NCBI GenBank assembly: GCA_007922305.1
Contig: ML677385.1
Location: 7,962,336-8,026,335, forward strand
Source of the DNA: Dermatemys mawii
Taxonomy: Eukaryota; Chordata; Testudines; Dermatemydidae
DNA: 64,000 nucleotides
Reading direction: 5' to 3'
Shown here: piece after piece, positions 39,201-51,200 of the stretch
Layout: each line of letters opens with the position of its first letter
How positions within the stretch are numbered: position 1 is the first letter of the stretch
The notes under the pieces: generated by a model
What the model was told of the DNA's origin: nothing
The model's input: only the letters and a program-made list of their open reading frames with translations
Databases searched by the model: none
Position numbers and translations under genes: made by a program

Positions 39201-42200
39201 CATTTGTAAGTTACACTTTCACAATAAAGAGATTGCACTACAATACTTGTATGAGGTGAATTGAAAAATACTCATCATTTTTACAGTGCAAATATTTGTA
39301 ATAAAATAATAATAAAGTGAACACTTTACATTTTGTATTCTGTATTGTAATTTAAATCAATATATTTGAAAACGTAGAAAAACATCCAAAAATAGTTGTT
39401 AAATTTCAATAGGTATTCTATTGCTCAACAGTACGATTAAAACTACGATTAATCGTGATTAATTTTTTTAGTTAATCGTGTGAGTTAACTGCGATTAATC
39501 GATAGCTCTACTTATTATTTAAACCATTAACAATTAGTATCACAGTTGACACTGCATGGCAATCTCACCAGATAAGTCAAATTTTGAATGACCATAGAAA
39601 CTAAACTAGTCTCTCCCCTATGGGGGGACATTCCTTTACATTAAGCGTGTGAGACATTGGTGGGGTAGTAGACAGAAGCTTAACTGTCTTGAAACTCTGT
39701 TGAACATGTACTGTTACCCGTGTCATGCTATCTGGAGTGGCTCACAACTCCAAGTGCCAACCTCAGGGCAGATTGTCGAAAAGCAGGGCAAGAATTCTAC
39801 ACTGGTTGTATGTTCTGTAATTAAATTTCACCTGAAACCACGGTACTTTTCGTCTCTGCTTCCACCCACATTGCTGTACCGTCGTCCCCATTACTTGAGC
39901 TGTACTATGAAGATTGCTTTTAATGTCTGTACCTTCTCCCCACATACCCAGGCTGTTTACAACTCTTGTCACTTTCTCTAGATTTGTAAAATCCAAACAT
40001 TTCTGTTCTAGTAGGTAATAGTTATGTCCACCACCTGGTCATTTCTCAATTTTATTTTTTATTTACTTACTTTTCCTTTTCTCTGGCCTTTTGGGCACCC
40101 TCCTTTTTATTTTCCTTCAATCCATCCAAAATGCAGCTGCTAAAATTGTCTCCATCTGTTGCAAGGCACTTGGTGTCCCATAGGAATGAGGCACACACAC
40201 AGCTGTTGAATAGAAGTAGTAAGTTTATTGAAGGCAAAAGTGGCACACCCGCAACAGGGGCTCCCTTCGTTGCTGCCACTGAGACGGGGAAAGCCCGACG
40301 CATCGGAGCAATGCTCAGGATGAAGCCCACTGCGCGTGGGAACACAGGCAGAGAAATAACAGGAACATTTGCATCTCATGCATACCTCATGAATAACTAA
40401 TACCTTATTTCTATCTTGTTAGTATTACATAATGCAAGCAGATGTCTCATTAGTTTTGCACAAGGCAAGCGCTGGGAACGGGTTAACTCCGGCATGTAAA
40501 GTATTTGATAACAGAGCAGCAACCAATAACAGCAGCATGAACTTTAATATCCTTTCCTTCCCTGCAGTCGGGGCTGGGGGGGGGCGCGAGAGAATGATCA
40601 CCCTTTCCTTCCCTGGAGTCAAGGGTGAGAGCGCCCCTAGCACTCTACCGTAACAATGTCTTCTGCACCCTTACACCATCCCCCCCCTTCTAATATCTAC
40701 CTAATATCAATGAGTATCCATACTTCCTCGCCTAGTGTAAATACATATATTTTACAGTGCTATTAATCACCAGTGTATAATTAGTTTTTGGAAAAGACCT
40801 CACTCTGTACACTCTTATAATACAGTAATATTGTATACAATCAGTTCATTCAATTGCTTATCACTTCAGATTCCCTGTCTTTATAGACCAGTAAACCTTT
40901 GAAATGCTTTACACCTCAAAGCTAAGTTTATTCAAGCTGTGAGGAGACTCAACATGGAGTCTGTTGGTGAAGTAAGCTAAGCTGTATACTCTTTCTTCCC
41001 CACTTGTGTTTGCTGAAATGCAAATTGTTCTCTTTCTTGCCATTGCTTCCCCCTGCTGTCTTGATAGTCCTGTTTCTACTTATATGTAAATACGCACATT
41101 TATTGTCTTTGCCAGAATTTTGGGCTGTCTCAGAGAATCAAATACACTTTCCTTGGTCTATGATCAACTGGTTTAATATCTCCCCCAACATACCTGGTTT
41201 ACACACTCTTTATCATAATTCCAGCATATATTCATAACTCTTAATACACACTACGTACATACATCACACTAGAATATTAATGATCAATGAGTTATTAGTT
41301 TTCACAGCACACAGGAGTGCTTATTGACCCAGACATGCAATATTATAATTGTCATTTCATCTTTAATAAACCATAATTTAAAGAAAAGTAATGTAAAGAT
41401 CAAGTCTCTTCATTTAGGTAATGTATACAGTGTGAACTCTGCTATACCTAGTCTTAGTCACCTCATTCAGGACCACCCTATTATTTACCTTATACTCATC
41501 TCCGTAACAGGCATCAGCTATTACAGTGGTGACTATTCTCTAGAGCAAGAATAGTGGTCAGTTAATATCGGTTAGATTGAAGAATGGTGTGAGGACCCCA
41601 TTCTCACCAACGTCTGCCTGCGGTTGCTGTCTATCATCACATCTTTGATGCTTTCATGTTGAACAAGACCCGGTATCAGGAGTGTAGCTTGTTTCAGAAT
41701 CAGTCTTTCCTCTCATATGCTAGCACAACCATTGGACTAGCTAGGCATACTGCTTTCTAAACCATGAAATACCTCTTTTTTTACCTCTCTATTGGCACTA
41801 TAATGGTCTTTTGAAATGACAACGAAAGTTTAACTTACTTTAAACAAAACCTTTAAAAAACGTAAATGATTAATATTCCTCTTTCTATTTAGAAGAAAAA
41901 TTGAGGCTCTGACATGTCCTTCAGATATTAATGTAGATTTTTTTTTCCACACGACGCGTTGTGGAAAAAAATATGTATTGCCTGACACAGTGAATTAATG
42001 AAGCGGCCTTTAGTATTAGATCTTCATTTCTGGGGGTTGGTTCACGTGCCAACTCTTTATTTAAGTGACTAATAATCATTATAAAGTTATAGTTTTAAAA
42101 CTATAGTGATTAGAAAGTCCAGGCCTTCTCCGCCTAAATATCTTGTGGAGGGAGAAGGTTCACTATCTTTTTTCCTTCCTGCACAATTTAAAGACTTCTT

Positions 42201-45200
42201 TCATGTAGAGTTTTAAATTCTCTTGGAAATCATCAAATGGTATTTCCAAAAGGTTGTGAATACAATTAGATTGTCTTGATGAAACACAGAAAATTTGCTT
42301 TAACTGTGCTCCCTTTAGAGTTCTTGCAAGGGTCCCCACTGTAGGTGATGTGCTCACTTCAGGTGTGCAGGCTCAGAATTTAGGAATAGTAACATTCATT
42401 GGGGCTATATGCATATCCTGTCTACATCTTTGTCTCATGGCCAGTACTCATTTCCTTCTAGCTGCCACAGGAAATCAATAGGAACTCAGTGATATCCATT
42501 GTTTCCTCCATCAATCACCTTCCATCTAAGCTTTTTTTCTTTGAGAAGATGTAGCACTGAAAGACACAGCTGGTTGCACTACCGAATGTACCATTATAAA
42601 CCCATGTTCCCAGTTGCTTTATAACTGCCAAATTTTAACCATTTGGGTTGAAGTTTTCATGCTTTCTCTCTACCTTGTGCTATTTTGTTGGTAACATTTC
42701 AGAAAAATACATGCAACCGTTTCTGAGTATGAAGCTAGAGAGAAACAGTTTTTTCAGAATTTTTTCCCAATCATTTTTTTTTAAAGAACTTTAGCATCTC
42801 TGTGCCTCGAAGCAAGGACTTGAGATTTGATGTGGGGATCAAATATGCCAAATCTATATGCATAGAAAGGCTGACTGTGATTGCTAGATCACATTCCTGT
42901 CCAGAGTAAGGAAAAGATAAGTATTCTTGATTTCCAGCAGTCCTCTACTGTCTACCAAATAGCTGTCAATATTGTTCCACGGGATGGAATTTTTTTTAAA
43001 AAATCTTGGAAATTTTCATACATAAACTTAAAAAAATAATATTAAGGCTGCAAAATTAAGCACTCAAACTTTAAGAATATTCATTAAACAGCCCAAAACA
43101 CCATAAACAAGATTCCTTCTTGCTATTCTGCAACATCAGGAAAAGCATGAACAAAAAGAAAATTGGCCTTACAGCCATTGGAAATCAACACATTCAGATC
43201 TTGTCAAACCAAGTTTTGAATTGAGAAAGCTTCTTTTTACACATAAGTATGTTGGTATAATTAATGACAGAGAAAAAATAATGATAATAGAATGAAGTGT
43301 TAGCAACTGGCACTTTTATAAAAGTAGTTGTGTATGCCAAGGGCTTTTACAGGGGCCTTGTGGAGCCATAACATTGTCTCAAAAGGGAATAATTTATGTT
43401 TAAATTGGTTCCCCAGGGTGCTAATTAGTTTGTGGGTGATACACAAATTTTGCCATGGGTTTTACTCCCCTCAAGAAAGATGTGTTTGAGCTCTTAAAGC
43501 AAGGAAAGGGAGATAAATGCCATGGAATTTGAATAATTCTCTTTTTACTAAGTTAGAAAACTTATAAACACTATGTTTTTAGCTCTAGAGTGAAAAAAAA
43601 TCTCTTACAAAGCGGTGAGTAAAGGTATAATGAAAAACAGACTTATTTTAGGTCACTTAGCCCATTCTACAGGGAACATTGGTGGCAGTGGGATGGACCA
43701 AATGACCTAAATAAGTCTTTTTGTCATTGCTGCCTGCCAAGAGTAAACAGCCAACCTGAACCATACCATTCCTAAGCAGATTCACACAGATTTTGCTTGG
43801 TGAGGGCCTGTAGTGGCAAATAATTTGTTAGCGGTTGAAGCTGTGGCCATATGAGATGACTGCATAGTCCTTTTGCTGACATATAGGGCCACAGGCAGTC
43901 CAAAGAAATGGTTGGTGTTAGCTTAAGGGTGTGGAGGAGTAAGGGGAGGTCACTAAAGTAGTGGGAATGTGTTTATAGATTCCTGCTATATGGAACTTTG
44001 GTGGAAGTAAGCTACCCCCAAAGCAAAACCCTGAGGGTAACATTGCCTACTCTCCGCTGATGTGAATTTTCCTCAGCAACATGAAACTTACGGTTCCTTG
44101 GAGGTTTAATTTATATCACTTTGAACCATATTTTGTTTTATTTTTCAGTATCTAGTCCTTATAGTCTAGGATACTGTACACAAGTTGCTTAACATGCATT
44201 TTTATTGTATTTGTTCTTTGTGTATTATGCCTTCTCAACAGTTTGAAATACTATTTGTACATCAGTGGATTTGTCCTTTCCATTTCGGTAGAAAATATTG
44301 CCCCTTGGTTTTCCCCTAGATAACATTTCATTATACTTTCTTGTTTGTGCAGTATTGTCATCAGTGATTTTGGCCCAACTCTAGAAATCGGATTAGTTTG
44401 ACTTAACTCCCTCAATTAGTGGCACTTTCTTTTAAATTCAATCTAAGTGGAAAAGGTTCAGTAACATTAAAGGACAGTCAGAACATGTAACTTGTCCACT
44501 CTCACCCCCCCTCATTTTTCACTCGAGACTTATTCATTGATTAACAAAATGTCACTGGTTAAAAAATTTTTTAGCAAATAGTTGAACTGCTTTAAACTTT
44601 ACAAAATTTCAAATGATTAAAAATGATGTAGTTTGAAATAGTTTAAACTGCTTCCTCCTTAAATATGAACTATGCAGGCTGCTATTCTGTTTGTTTAAAA
44701 CAACTGATTATAGAGGTTTTGAAAATGGCTACTGCATATGATCAATATATACTTTTTTGTCTATTATCTCATTTGTGGCTCATGGTATCCTAGCTCAGGC
44801 ATTTAACTGTAGTGGGACGAGTTGAATAGAACTGAGCTATTGTTATGAATTGCCCATCTCCCAGAGCAATGCAGTCCAATTTGAGAGAGACCACGTGGTT
44901 TTACCAATTTATTGAAAACTACAACAGCATCTAAAAATGTGATCCTAGGCTAGAATTACAGCAAATAAGTAAAATCTCACTCCTTGCTGGGCGATCCAGA
45001 GAGGTATACCCACTAAAGAGAGAGAAACCTTTTCCTCTGTCTAGAATCTGTCACCACTCCACCACACAGAGAAGCTGTTAACACACTCATATATACTCTA
45101 GGCTAGCAGTAGTTAATAGGCAGACCGCAGGCGAAATCCAGACCACCGGACACTTTTGAATGGATCCTGAGACATTTTTATTTACTTATTATTTTCTCAA

Positions 45201-48200
45201 GTCTGGACCTTGACTAGACCTTGATGAAGAAATTTGGACTTTGACAAAAGATAATTTATACTTCTGCTCTAGGCTGCGCGTCTACCCTGTGACATAGACT
45301 TACACAGAATGTCCAGACATGCCCAACCAGGGCTCCCTTTACTGCTGGAAAATGCAAAACACATATTAAAAAGAGAAACTTTAAAAACAAGAAGTGTGAA
45401 GGTGCCTCACCTGGGAACACGGAAGGGTCTAAGAGTGTGGCCCATATGGGAGCTCTCCACTCCCCTAACGCTATACTAAAATTATTTGATTTTGCAAGTT
45501 TAATTTTCACCATTACCGTTACTTATCATAGGGTTTTTTTTTGTAATTTGTTCATTTCTTCTTTATTTAAAAGCTGTTTTAAAATAAAGGCTCTTCAAAA
45601 TATATGAACCACTCTTATAAGTCAACAAAACGAGGAATACTTCTGGCCCCTTAGAGACTAACTAATTTATTTCAGCATAAGCTTTTGTGGGCTGTAGCCC
45701 ACGAAATAAATTGGTTAGTCTCTAAGGTGCCACAAGTATTCCTTGTTTTTGTTTATGGATACAGACTACCACGGATGCTAATCTTAAACCTCTTCTAAGT
45801 CAGATCTTCTGTATTACTAGAATAGTTGTTTCTTTTGTTTGTTTTAATGGTTTATAATTTGTTCTGCATGAATTGCTCTCTGAATTAAAATGCATATGTT
45901 CCTGTGTTTCAGGTTGGAGAATTTGTTTACCTGGTGGAGGGAACATGTGGCATACCTTTGCCTTCAGGCTTGCTTCCAATGGATAGTCCAAATGTTCTGC
46001 CCATTAGCAGTACTTTAAAAGGTAGAGTAATTGAAAGGGGGGAAAATGAAATAGGAAAACATCATCCTTTATAATACATTGAGCTCTCTGACTTTTAGGG
46101 GAAGGAAAATAAATACAGTAATAAAGATGAGCCATTTTACAATGGAAGGAGCCTTAGAAAGATGTTGCAAAACAAGCATGATCTAAAATTGTTCCTTTAG
46201 TCAGATGGTTTAGATTTTATTTTTTTTCCCCGCCTGGACCTTTTTCTAATTAGAGGCTGCTTGCAACCATCCTAACCTGGTGTGTGTCTCTACAAGTAAA
46301 CTAGAGTAAGTTTTTAGTTTGGCCATGTCAATATTCTTCTGTAGCTATTTTCCAAGATGCCTCAATCTTGTAGTACTGCAGTGGTAGTTTGACACTATTT
46401 GAACCTGTACAAGCATCTCTTGCTTGTCTTAGAACTTTCCTAGATATGAAATATTAGCACTTTGAGTACACATTTGTTATGTATTGATGTGTAATCTAAC
46501 ACCTGTATTTCTTGGAGCACAATGAACTAGAGCCAAAATGTCTCAGAAATATCTCAAAAAATATGTAAGGCTCCTTATGGCTTGTCCACATGGTGCGTCG
46601 TTGTATCAGCTGCAGTGCAAATTCTAGTGTGTGCCAGTGGGTCTCTCACTAACTAGCCTCTGAGGACCTGTTGGTATGCACTGAAAGTTCCCTAGTGCAT
46701 GTTAACATAGTCCTGTTTCAAACAATAGTATGTCAGCTAGCACTGGGGAACTTTAGTGAGCACCAGCAGGGTCTTTGTGGACAGTCAGTTTAATGACATG
46801 CTGGTGTACACTGGAATTTACACTCCAGCTGTTGCTCACTTGTGCACTATCTAGACAAGTTTACACCCTTAATTTAGCTTCTGGATCTAAAGGTGAATTT
46901 TGGAGAGCAATCCTGCAACTTTGTTCAATTAGTATTATCCAAATCTACCTCCTTCAGGAGTTGCTTCTGTTTGTTAACAGTCTGGGAATCTATGGGGGTA
47001 ATAGTAAGAGAAGGAAAGGTTATTTACCTAGACTCTGTAATTTTTTGAATCTCTATAGCTCTTCGTTCACTGAATATAGATCCACACAGCAAAATATCTG
47101 AAGCAATGACAGGTATTTGGGAAGTGACCTTTCTTTCAAGGGTTGTGATTCAGACACACTCTTACATGGCCATTTAATGAGATCTGAACAGCTCTTCAAT
47201 AGGGGACTATTTCTCATGCGGATAATGTACCTTCAAGAGACTCTGGGAGACAGGGCACCTTTAAATGCAATACAATCAAAGAGAAATATAGCATTTATTA
47301 CATCAGTTTAAGAAAGATGAAATGTAATCATCTGTATTTAACCATCTCTAATCCATTGCTTTGGGCCCATCTCTCTTTAAAATACATATTTTTTTAAACA
47401 TACTAAATTTTTTGTGAGGAAAGATCAGCAGTTTGGGCTGTAAACTCATGAGATGATGCCTTCTAATTATAGCGAGGAGTATATTTCTCTGCTGCTTTTG
47501 GAAGTGTGTTAATCATCACCTGCTCCTTGTTCTACAACACATCCAGCTGTAGGTAATTCAAAAATTCTTCACACTATATAAACTTGATGGCTTATATGAG
47601 CTATGGAGAGACCTTCTTTCCTCTGGGCAAGTTATCTAAAGAATTTGCTCCTTCACTCACTGTCTCCAAGTAAATGCCAGTCAGATTAGTTACTATAATA
47701 TATAAAAATTGAAAACAAAGGGGAAAATTAAGGGGAAAGTCATGTCACATGCTAGAGTACCAATGACTGTGTTCCTATTAGGTACCTTTTAAAAGATTTA
47801 GCACATTGTAGCCCCTCAAACTGAGCCATCTGTAGCCAGTGAGTGCTGAGTTTTAGAATGATGTTGTCATTATGACAGCAGTAAAGTACAACATTTATAG
47901 TGAGCTCTAGGCTTTTACTGGTATTTTCTGCCCAGTGCCAGTTCCTGCCATGTTAATAACTTTTGAGTTATTCAGTTCAGAATGACGCATTTGAAGAGTT
48001 TATGCCTCAACTATTTTAAACCACATCAGGCTGAAACTTGAAGTACAGATTCACAGGTGACATGCAAATGCTAAAACACTTTAAGCTGCACAATCTAATG
48101 CATGACTCTGTGATATTCATTTCTGTGAGACTACAAGACTTTCCTCCATTCTTCTTCCTAGTAGCTCAGTTCCTCCTTCTTCTCTCTTTCATTCCTCTCA

Positions 48201-51200
48201 ATATGATTATTTACAATGCATTATTGAAACACTGCTGTCTGGGTTAGGGATTCCATCAGGAACTCTTCCTGCCTCTGCTGTTCAGTGTGGTGATGGAACT
48301 TAGGTGAAGCCTGGAACAGCAGTGAAGAGGCACACGTCAATCATAAAACTCACTCTGCTATGGGGCCTCTAGCCAACCAGCACAGCCCATGAGTGATCTT
48401 GTGTTTAAAACCTAGAATGGGATGCTAGAGGGCTGGGTTCCATTCCCAGCTCTAGCACAGATTTCCACTGTGACCTTGGACAAGTTATTTAATCTTGCTG
48501 TGTCTCACTTCTCTGTCAGATGAGGATAAAACTCCGTTTCGGGTAGTCTTACCTAGTTAGATTGTAAACCCTTTGGGGCAACGGGACTGTCCCATACTTG
48601 TGTTTTGTACTGTGCTACCACAAAGAGGCCCCAGTTTTAGTTGGGGGCTTTAGGTGCCAGAGTAATATAAATAGATGTATTACCTTACTCTATAGTGGGA
48701 AGACATTTTGGAAATATGTTCCACAACAGGTAGAGAGGGAAAGGTTTGTGTGTGTGTGTGTGAGAGAGAGAGATGGAATGATCTTCATTACTAACAGACA
48801 GCTGTGGAATTCACCTTCAAAAGATATTGAAACCATCACAAATTTTACTCACTTCATATCAGAAGCCTATCACTTTGACCTAGCTTTCCTATCAGTCCTT
48901 TTTTCTGGTTCTAAATTATAATTAGTCTAAAACTCAAAATATCATCGCAAAGCTTACATTAAACTCTGAAGGAACTGAATTTAACATTTTTGTTTGTGTA
49001 CTGGGCTACTGAATAAAAAGGGCATACGGTTGAAATAGCAGCTGACAAACGGCTTTTTTTATTGCAGGTCGCAGTGCGGTACAGCCAGTTCTGTGCTTGA
49101 AGTGTGGTCTCACTGATATTCTTGAAGAAAAGCTGAAGATCCCATTGACTAATGAAGCTAGGGAGAAGGCTCTGGCCATTGCAGCACAGCAGCAAATGTC
49201 AGCTCTCGAACACGAGAGAAGAAAGGTCACAGGAACACTGGAGAGCAGCAGTGTTCGAGTTGCAGTTGCAGTCTTAGGACTGTCCAGAATTGAGGTAAAA
49301 AACACAGTAAATCTAGCAGAATATTACATAGCTTCTCTTTATTTGTGAGACTGGGTTTGTTAAATTTCAGAAAGTACTATTAAATACATAAAGAAGTTAA
49401 GTTGTTTTCACACACAGCAGTCCACAAAGATATTATTTTGTTTGTTCTCTGAGACATCACAGTATTTTGAATGTTTTTGAAAAAACAAAAAATCAGACTC
49501 CTCAAAAAGAAGTGACATCAGTTCAGTTAGTCTGTGCTGTGTGATTCTTCTCTGAAAATGTGACTGTAAAAGTTTCCATATTCCATGTAACAGATCTAAT
49601 TATTGGTATCCTCTTTTCTGTGACTTTGTAATGATTTCCTTTTCTTTGCTCCAGTACCATGAGCTACTGTTTAACCATAAACACATTCAAAGAGGATTCA
49701 TAAGAAACAAGGAACATATGCTAAGCAGGTAGTACAGATATGCTGTCAAGAGACTCTGACCTTTTAGCACCCTAAATGTTACTAAATTGCATTTATCCAT
49801 TAATAACTTAGACATGCACAGTGTGGTTGCACATTTGTGAACTGATATCTTAGCAAGAACATCATAGCATTTTTGAAAAAGTAAAATCTTACAAGCAGTG
49901 AAGTGTAGTTTAGATCTTCTGGCTTTATTGTGGTAGTCTCAAGGAGTTCAATCCTACTTAGCTTAACAAAGAGAAGGCTAAGGGATGACTTGATAACAGT
50001 CTGTAAGTACCTACACGGGGAACTAATATTGATAATGGGCTCTTCAGTTTAACAGAAAAAGGTATAACTGGATCCAATGGCTGGAAGCTGAAGCCAGACA
50101 AATTAATACTAGAACTAAGACATACATTTGTAACGGTGAGAGCAATTTACCGTTGGAACAATTTACGAAAGGCTGTGGTGGATTCTCCATCACTGACAAT
50201 GTGCAAATCAAGATTGGATGTTTTTCTAAAAGATTTGCTCTAGGAATTATTTCAGGGAAGCTCTATGACCTGTGTTATACAGCAGATTTGACTAGATCAG
50301 GGGTCGGCAACCTTTCAGAAGTGGTGTGCTGAGTCTTCATTTATTGACTCTAATTTAAGGTTTCATGTGCCAGTAATACATTTTAATGTTTTTGGAAGGT
50401 CTCTTTCTATAGGTCTACTCTATAATATATAACTAAACTATTGTTGTATGTAAAGTAAATAAAGTTTTTAAAAAGTTTAAGAAGCTTCATTTAAAATTAA
50501 ATTAAAATGCAGAGCCCCCTGGACTGGTGGCCAGGACCCGGGCGGTGTGAGTGACATTGAAAATCAGCTCATGTGCCGCCTTCAGCATATGTGACATAGG
50601 TTGCCTATCCCTGGACTAGATGATCACAATGGTCCCTTCAGGCCTTGAAATCTATCAATCTATTCTTTAGAGACTTTCCATCAGGAATTTGATCATTTCT
50701 GTTGCAGTAATGTTACTAAACTTGTAAAGGTCTAGAGAGAATGATATGTTAATTTTTTAAAAAGTCAAATGTTAGTCTGGATTTACTTGCATACTATCTG
50801 CAATATCACTGAACATACAAGCACATGTCCATTATGAAAATAAAATGTAACTGCATATCAATCATGATCCAGGCCCTCAGCTGTAGACTTTAGCTCCCTC
50901 TGGATCTTGGAGCCATCTGACCATCAAGTAGATCTCTGGGCAGCTCTGTGTTACACCAGCCTTGTAGTCATACCCTGTTTGTTGTGGCTGTGTCCCCAGT
51001 GCTCTGTGGTAGAGGGTAGTGCAGATGTTGCTAAAGCAGCCTTCTGCCACTAGAGGATTCCTCTATTCAAAGGAAGTCCTCTACTTAGCAGTTAAATTGG
51101 CTGTAACATTCCTTTGTGCTGCCAGAACTGTGTAAAGCAGTCTTAATGGGACTGAAGAGCCTGCCTTTTTCATAACATCTAATTCAATAGGTTAAACATT

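Larger units (their letters stand above)
38063..39512. mobile_element. Rearranged hAT element with opposed transposase fragments
   Basis: Read on the minus strand, 38884-38738 and 38240-38063 form one hAT transposase stretch (including an [14 protein letters not shown] motif near 38210-38180) split by a solo LTR. From about 38890 the same transposase turns to the plus strand and its C-terminal end follows (38940-39125), then a 3' region ending in ATTAATCGTGATTAATTTTT and AACTGCGATTAATCGATAGC at 39485-39508. I remember this opposed arrangement as a widespread non-autonomous family in turtles, so it probably predates the insertion. The left end is missing or covered by the neighbouring element. 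Confidence 0.78.
35199..45912. other. Intron after exon 7 (10.7 kb)
   Basis: It holds a solo LTR (35420-36118), the long TAGGGTGACCA element (36373-38061), a hAT with a nested solo LTR (38063-39512), a candidate LTR (40157-40655) and a hairpin-forming repeat (45627-45749). About 40060-40150 resembles an ancient L3/CR1 piece (TCCATCCAAAATGCAGCTGCTAA). In 40656-44840 and 45100-45620 I see no supported feature. 44841-45060 has an AATTTATTG signal like the candidate LTRs but no ends that I can fix. Confidence 0.55.
46022..49067. other. Intron after exon 8
   Basis: It contains a MITE-like inverted repeat (46581-46859), a MIR-like SINE (48410-48675) and a GT/GA microsatellite (48745-48773). 46022-46580 and 46860-48400 show nothing that I can support. 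Confidence 0.55.

Noticed and set aside
44841..45060. Third candidate LTR (TGTTATGAATTGCCC start, AATTTATTG signal)
   Set aside because: No right end or target duplication could be found, so it is mentioned only in the intron entry.
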